Shown here in pieces: positions 63,501-64,000 of a stretch of DNA of 64,000 nt. The stretch is from Betaproteobacteria bacterium (lineage in GTDB: Bacteria; Pseudomonadota; Gammaproteobacteria; Burkholderiales; Burkholderiaceae_C): NCBI GenBank assembly GCA_013289985.1, contig JABCYW010000004.1:1-64000 (forward strand), read 5' to 3'. The notes below the pieces were generated by a model. It had not been told where the DNA came from, ran no database searches, and saw only the letters and a program-made list of their open reading frames with translations. The translations under genes were made by a program, and so were the position numbers. Every line of letters begins with the position of its first letter. Position 1 is the first letter of the stretch.

Positions 63501-64000
63501 CGATCCAGCACCAGAGCGCCGGCGAAACCTCGTTGATCCAGGCCGGTCGCGACGTCCTCTTCCCCGACGACTCCGGAAACGCCACCGGCGGCGTGCGCTT
63601 CTACGGGCCAGGCGACCTGCTGGTGCTTGCCGGGCGCGACATCGACCTGTCGACCTCCGGGGGCGTGCGCGCGGTCGGCAATCGCCAGAACGCCCTGTTG
63701 CCCGCCGTCGGCGGCAACGTGACGATGGCCGCGGGCGTGTCGCTCGCCAACGGCGACTACACGCAGGCGTCCGCCTGGTATTTCCCGTTGCTGGGCGGCA
63801 CCGGCATCGCGGGCTTCGCGTCCGACCTCTTCGCCCAGCTGACCGCGCAGAAAGCCGGCCAGGCGTTGCCGGCGCTCGGCAGCAGCGCGGCGCAGCAGTA
63901 CACGAAGCTGGCGACCGCCGACCAGATCACGCAGGTGCGATCGCTCGTAGGCGACGCCGCCTTCAACGCGGCGCTGCTGGCCGACGCGCGGCGCCGCGAG
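54533..64000 (+). CDS. Filamentous haemagglutinin-family exoprotein (TpsA), 3' end beyond window
   Basis: The frame starts at GTG 54533 (AAGGA eight bases upstream) and stays open to the window edge: at least 3156 codons without a stop. The signal peptide lies near residues 18-37 (LSPLVLAIVAAFPGAGRA), followed by an Ala/Pro linker. The TPS secretion domain then has TINQLSTSAVYNWQSFDIGA and the family signature NANGILFGKGAQVDTGAL near 157-174. The rest is Gly/Ala/Thr/Ser-rich, with repeated VDVSG-, GS-x-TL- and AGRDI-type beta-helix units. Spot translations near 59.5, 62.5 and 63.9 kb confirm continuity. A secreted adhesin-like fibre is expected. No C-terminal features are visible. Confidence 0.92.
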   Translation, partial: MTQRPAQASPRSGFPLPRLSPLVLAIVAAFPGAGRAQVARPAAPSPATVPVPARVGWLVSTSAPNLPTPLPVPVANASGGTSLTINQLSTSAVYNWQSFDIGASSSVTFNYPSATGSSLNRVTGSAAPSAIFGALKSQYANPAGGAPLLGGSIYLINANGILFGKGAQVDTGALIASTLDLRNADFYAGMSQSIASQGYTFGPFAAVGDTPASLLPGANNFVLVDAGARITTPSGGRVFLFANNVVQNGGAITTPNGQTALAAGDQVYLNVPTNEPMYASEVNSGIPAVNGLLVEVGSIGPNGSLVANLQGGVINTPTGNTTLVGMAVNQSGRINATTSVAQDGSVFLLARGNATGRLSDTGSLVLKEAGNGGTLTLGPGSVVDIEPDKTVGASGKQATSNANSSFTPSLVQLSGQTIDLQAGSAIVARGGVVDARAESLPFYVTGGQDPATYPYAVMTDAAARLVLDAGATIDVSGTTDTTVSGARNFVTTALLGASDLADAPLQRTGPVYRSELTFDVRSAVPILGSTAAYVNAIEKTATEQLAAGGKIKLESTGAVVTNASSSLDVSGGAVNYTAAKVSTSELVGSDGKVYTFNQAPAGLAYTGILGAPTGKLDRWGVVPSYSPSQVSGGFVTPGYVAGQAGGSLSVVSPLAVLDGQIQAKVTTGVRQTAGLDALPAAASLVLGARANGAIGFGGNGFTSAGLADLDIVAAQDSLDAGFWSAPLKGMLPTTSRIAASTLVASGVGRIQATANDGIMLDVGANLALPTGAVLDLAAGGAAGIALDANIRAAGGSVSAITRSLDGQSAAGGLTLAAGSAIDVSAAWVNRALDGATAGAATAGGSVTLSSGGALAVQDASRIDVSGGATVGTGGKVAGTSAGSVTLQSGMSVDDQSAPAPVHIGARLVADSLGGGGTLTLNAGSITVGPGAITSGVADGAAVGSLVLSNAFFNQGAFTSYNVNAASTLTVTGGTTIHPQAGNWILGSNAAAMPTGSLPGSFMSVGTLPDAQRAPVSVQLKAASLQNNTIGDLTIAGGASILTDPLASVALSAGLNLTDAGRIVAPGGNVALVLVGSTTKPIPGTLSLAPSAAIDVSGTTVLQPQTGALPTGTVLAGGNVKLAVSNATNTPVLIAPGTVIAADGASATLGVTTTNTLGNAVVAAQTVATAGGSITVDTSIGGSLAGVMHATGGDASVSGGTFSVNGADTVVVQQGPVLASAPVAGVSVVGVSAQALSAGFSNVNLQANQQVRFIADATLALGGNLKVDAPALVLAPGVGSVVLSGASTLQVGASTHPSTAGAIGGAGTLTLSGGLVELYGQQVLQGVGNATVTAASELRLQSFTDTNGLQGSLGLQGGLTLSAPEVVPTSGSQYAIDAAGQRVLVTGGDRNAALPLSAGGSLTINAADIAIGDATDASRAGVVRAPFGSIALNATDSLVVGNGSLLSVAGTGLTVPYGQTAGGTNWSYDGSTVTAPPAKAISLNAPGSAIDVAAGSTLDLSGGGNLVAQEFVPGIGGSKNIFAGAASGAFAVVPTAGPYAAQDVDILTKQPDAQGALPTLQLGRTVTFGSGGPIPAGTYAVMPAQYATLSGAFLVTPAASGAPLALGAAVRQTDGSVLVGGRLGEAGTGFASSLAQSFDVRTSTQALTYSEIDQTNANAYFSAQASSRGVAAPALPTDGGVLAIAAGQLSLKGSTVFTLPTVTTTTTANGATTTTTTSVGRGGELDIAASDIQVGGTAAAGVLALSPADINATGASLVVLGGLKDPATGNVAVTADSVVVANAGAPLKVNDLVLVANGNVTLEAGAAITAPNSTTNQAAAPTLNLSGDGALLRVSSDASATSVRSGARGTSGVLQIGAGATLGGGAITAEGTLTNAIAGDATLSATAITLGAGHMAVGDLGNVLPGADTLVLTPTLAAQVAAAQSLTLRSATGLDLYGSVTLGGASVQSLTLDTGSLALVGNGGTATIAAGGVTLKNTTGIAGTGSAGDNTLLIQALATSATAGTGQVLVGPGALSVSGAGAVTLSAAHEVLLGDQASLSTPGDLAISATSLQAVRGAQAALNAGGRFTLTAAGTASTTAPGSGAQVAISAGAIDQEGAITMPSSQLTLDASGGGDAVHFGAGSQTDLSGRSSQIDGITLATPGGTLAVLASGGNVAADIGSAIDVSAPAAGGQGGSVTISAPTGSVALQGSLRGSAAAGQVGGSLSVDSNTPLDLAALAATIAATPNNFGARIAVRNRSGDQQVAAGTSLAARNITLSADAGTLTIAGKLDASGASGTRIVLAGGDGVAIDAGAAITAHSTGGAGSQVQLLGGDRQLQADGTFTGTGGAVLFNGGSIDTSAATGGANGTLLVSAQRGADGTGVAISGSGGTTVAGASQIQIESVKQYAATAVNASLISQVTAGNLALGANASTVLSQVGALLGQPVSTLQLRSGVEIDSTGDLAMTGNASVGGWNLTSYTANGAAQAQASGAPMDLTLRAAGNLTITGSLSDGFLPSGVAPTTLAAASRIAPAAVVAQINGSYAQGANITLVGGADLGAADVMATKASADAGDVTIGTAGKNVLVRTTTGNIAIAAGRDVTLANAQAEVYTTGTPVSAQLLQSQGYVGNQLANQAYLRSGTTSQSPFLTGGGALDVTAGRDIVGADPNAATLQNSSAWAWRDSDQKTNGQPVWWSRYDLFQQGFATFGGGNVTASAGQDLVDAGFTAAASGFVPRDASGNPQPGKTYGGGDLGIQAGRDIVGSSVLAAGSTGNVRAGRDIAAGNATATAPYALQVQYGNTAINIAALGNLELGLVSAFGMTPGSTQYKASNSSLNAFGYLMGLTPDATLAVLAGAGDLRYDASSPMDVSNLGAPSAVPDRILPDVASFAAPNGSISAGTLIQIPAGTTKLSLLAQNNLTVSGISVGGTDPRAASPTLLAGGDPIAEPLMDNTPGLTPIDSGTRSPMELVAQAGDVTVTQGIMTTTALRLIAGRDIVLGLPPPDVSFRGITIQHQSAGETSLIQAGRDVLFPDDSGNATGGVRFYGPGDLLVLAGRDIDLSTSGGVRAVGNRQNALLPAVGGNVTMAAGVSLANGDYTQASAWYFPLLGGTGIAGFASDLFAQLTAQKAGQALPALGSSAAQQYTKLATADQITQVRSLVGDAAFNAALLADARRRE

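Overview
The window looks like one chromosomal stretch of a GC-rich (about 70 percent by eye) betaproteobacterium of the order Burkholderiales. The gmk-rpoZ pair, the exosortase-B type exopolysaccharide (EPS) locus with PEP-CTERM proteins, the HU protein with a lysine/alanine-rich tail, and the DUF2783/FAD-monooxygenase/MBL-fold trio all fit that group. I saw no rRNA, tRNA, insertion sequence, phage genes or CRISPR array. Genus-level placement is not possible from sequence reading alone.

Layout. (1) 0.2-4.6 kb: rpoZ and gmk, a membrane fatty-acid-hydroxylase-family protein coupled to a YiiX-like secreted protein, and a divergent chemoreceptor with a sigma-28-like promoter. (2) 4.6-14.5 kb: a seven-gene minus-strand operon (TonB receptor, periplasmic binding protein, phosphodiesterase, two permeases, ATPase, Tat-exported phospholipase C) with a divergent DeoR/GlpR-type regulator. 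Together these could strip and import phosphorylated lipid headgroups or related organophosphates. (3) 14.6-27.9 kb: a mixed region with a hypothetical protein, the histone-like HU protein, the MBL/FAD-monooxygenase/DUF2783 operon, two NAD(P)H/flavin oxidoreductases, a multicopper oxidase, a secreted phosphoesterase, a remnant of another phospholipase C, a large beta-helix lipoprotein, and an unrecognised protein divergent from the EPS locus. (4) 28.3-46.7 kb: a compact plus-strand EPS operon: epsD, a fused epsF-epsG, xrtB, epsI, flippase, seven glycosyltransferases, an acetyltransferase, a methyltransferase and two Wzy/O-antigen-ligase-like proteins. Many genes overlap by ATGA or GTGA. (5) 46.7-64.0 kb: cell-surface genes: two PEP-CTERM proteins (one with HAF repeats), a lipoprotein, a GH39-like glycosidase, a PstS-like binding protein, and a two-partner secretion pair whose very large TpsA exoprotein runs off the right edge.

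How the parts fit. Regions 4 and 5 read as one surface/biofilm programme: EPS synthesis, exosortase anchoring, and a giant secreted adhesin-like protein. A motif of the form TAGTCCGATCGG, or a close variant, occurs in the intergenic regions before epsD (twice), between the first PEP-CTERM gene and the lipoprotein, before the second PEP-CTERM gene, and before tpsB. It is a candidate shared operator. No polysaccharide export porin (EpsE/Wza) and no initiating phosphoglycosyltransferase are in the window, so they must lie elsewhere.
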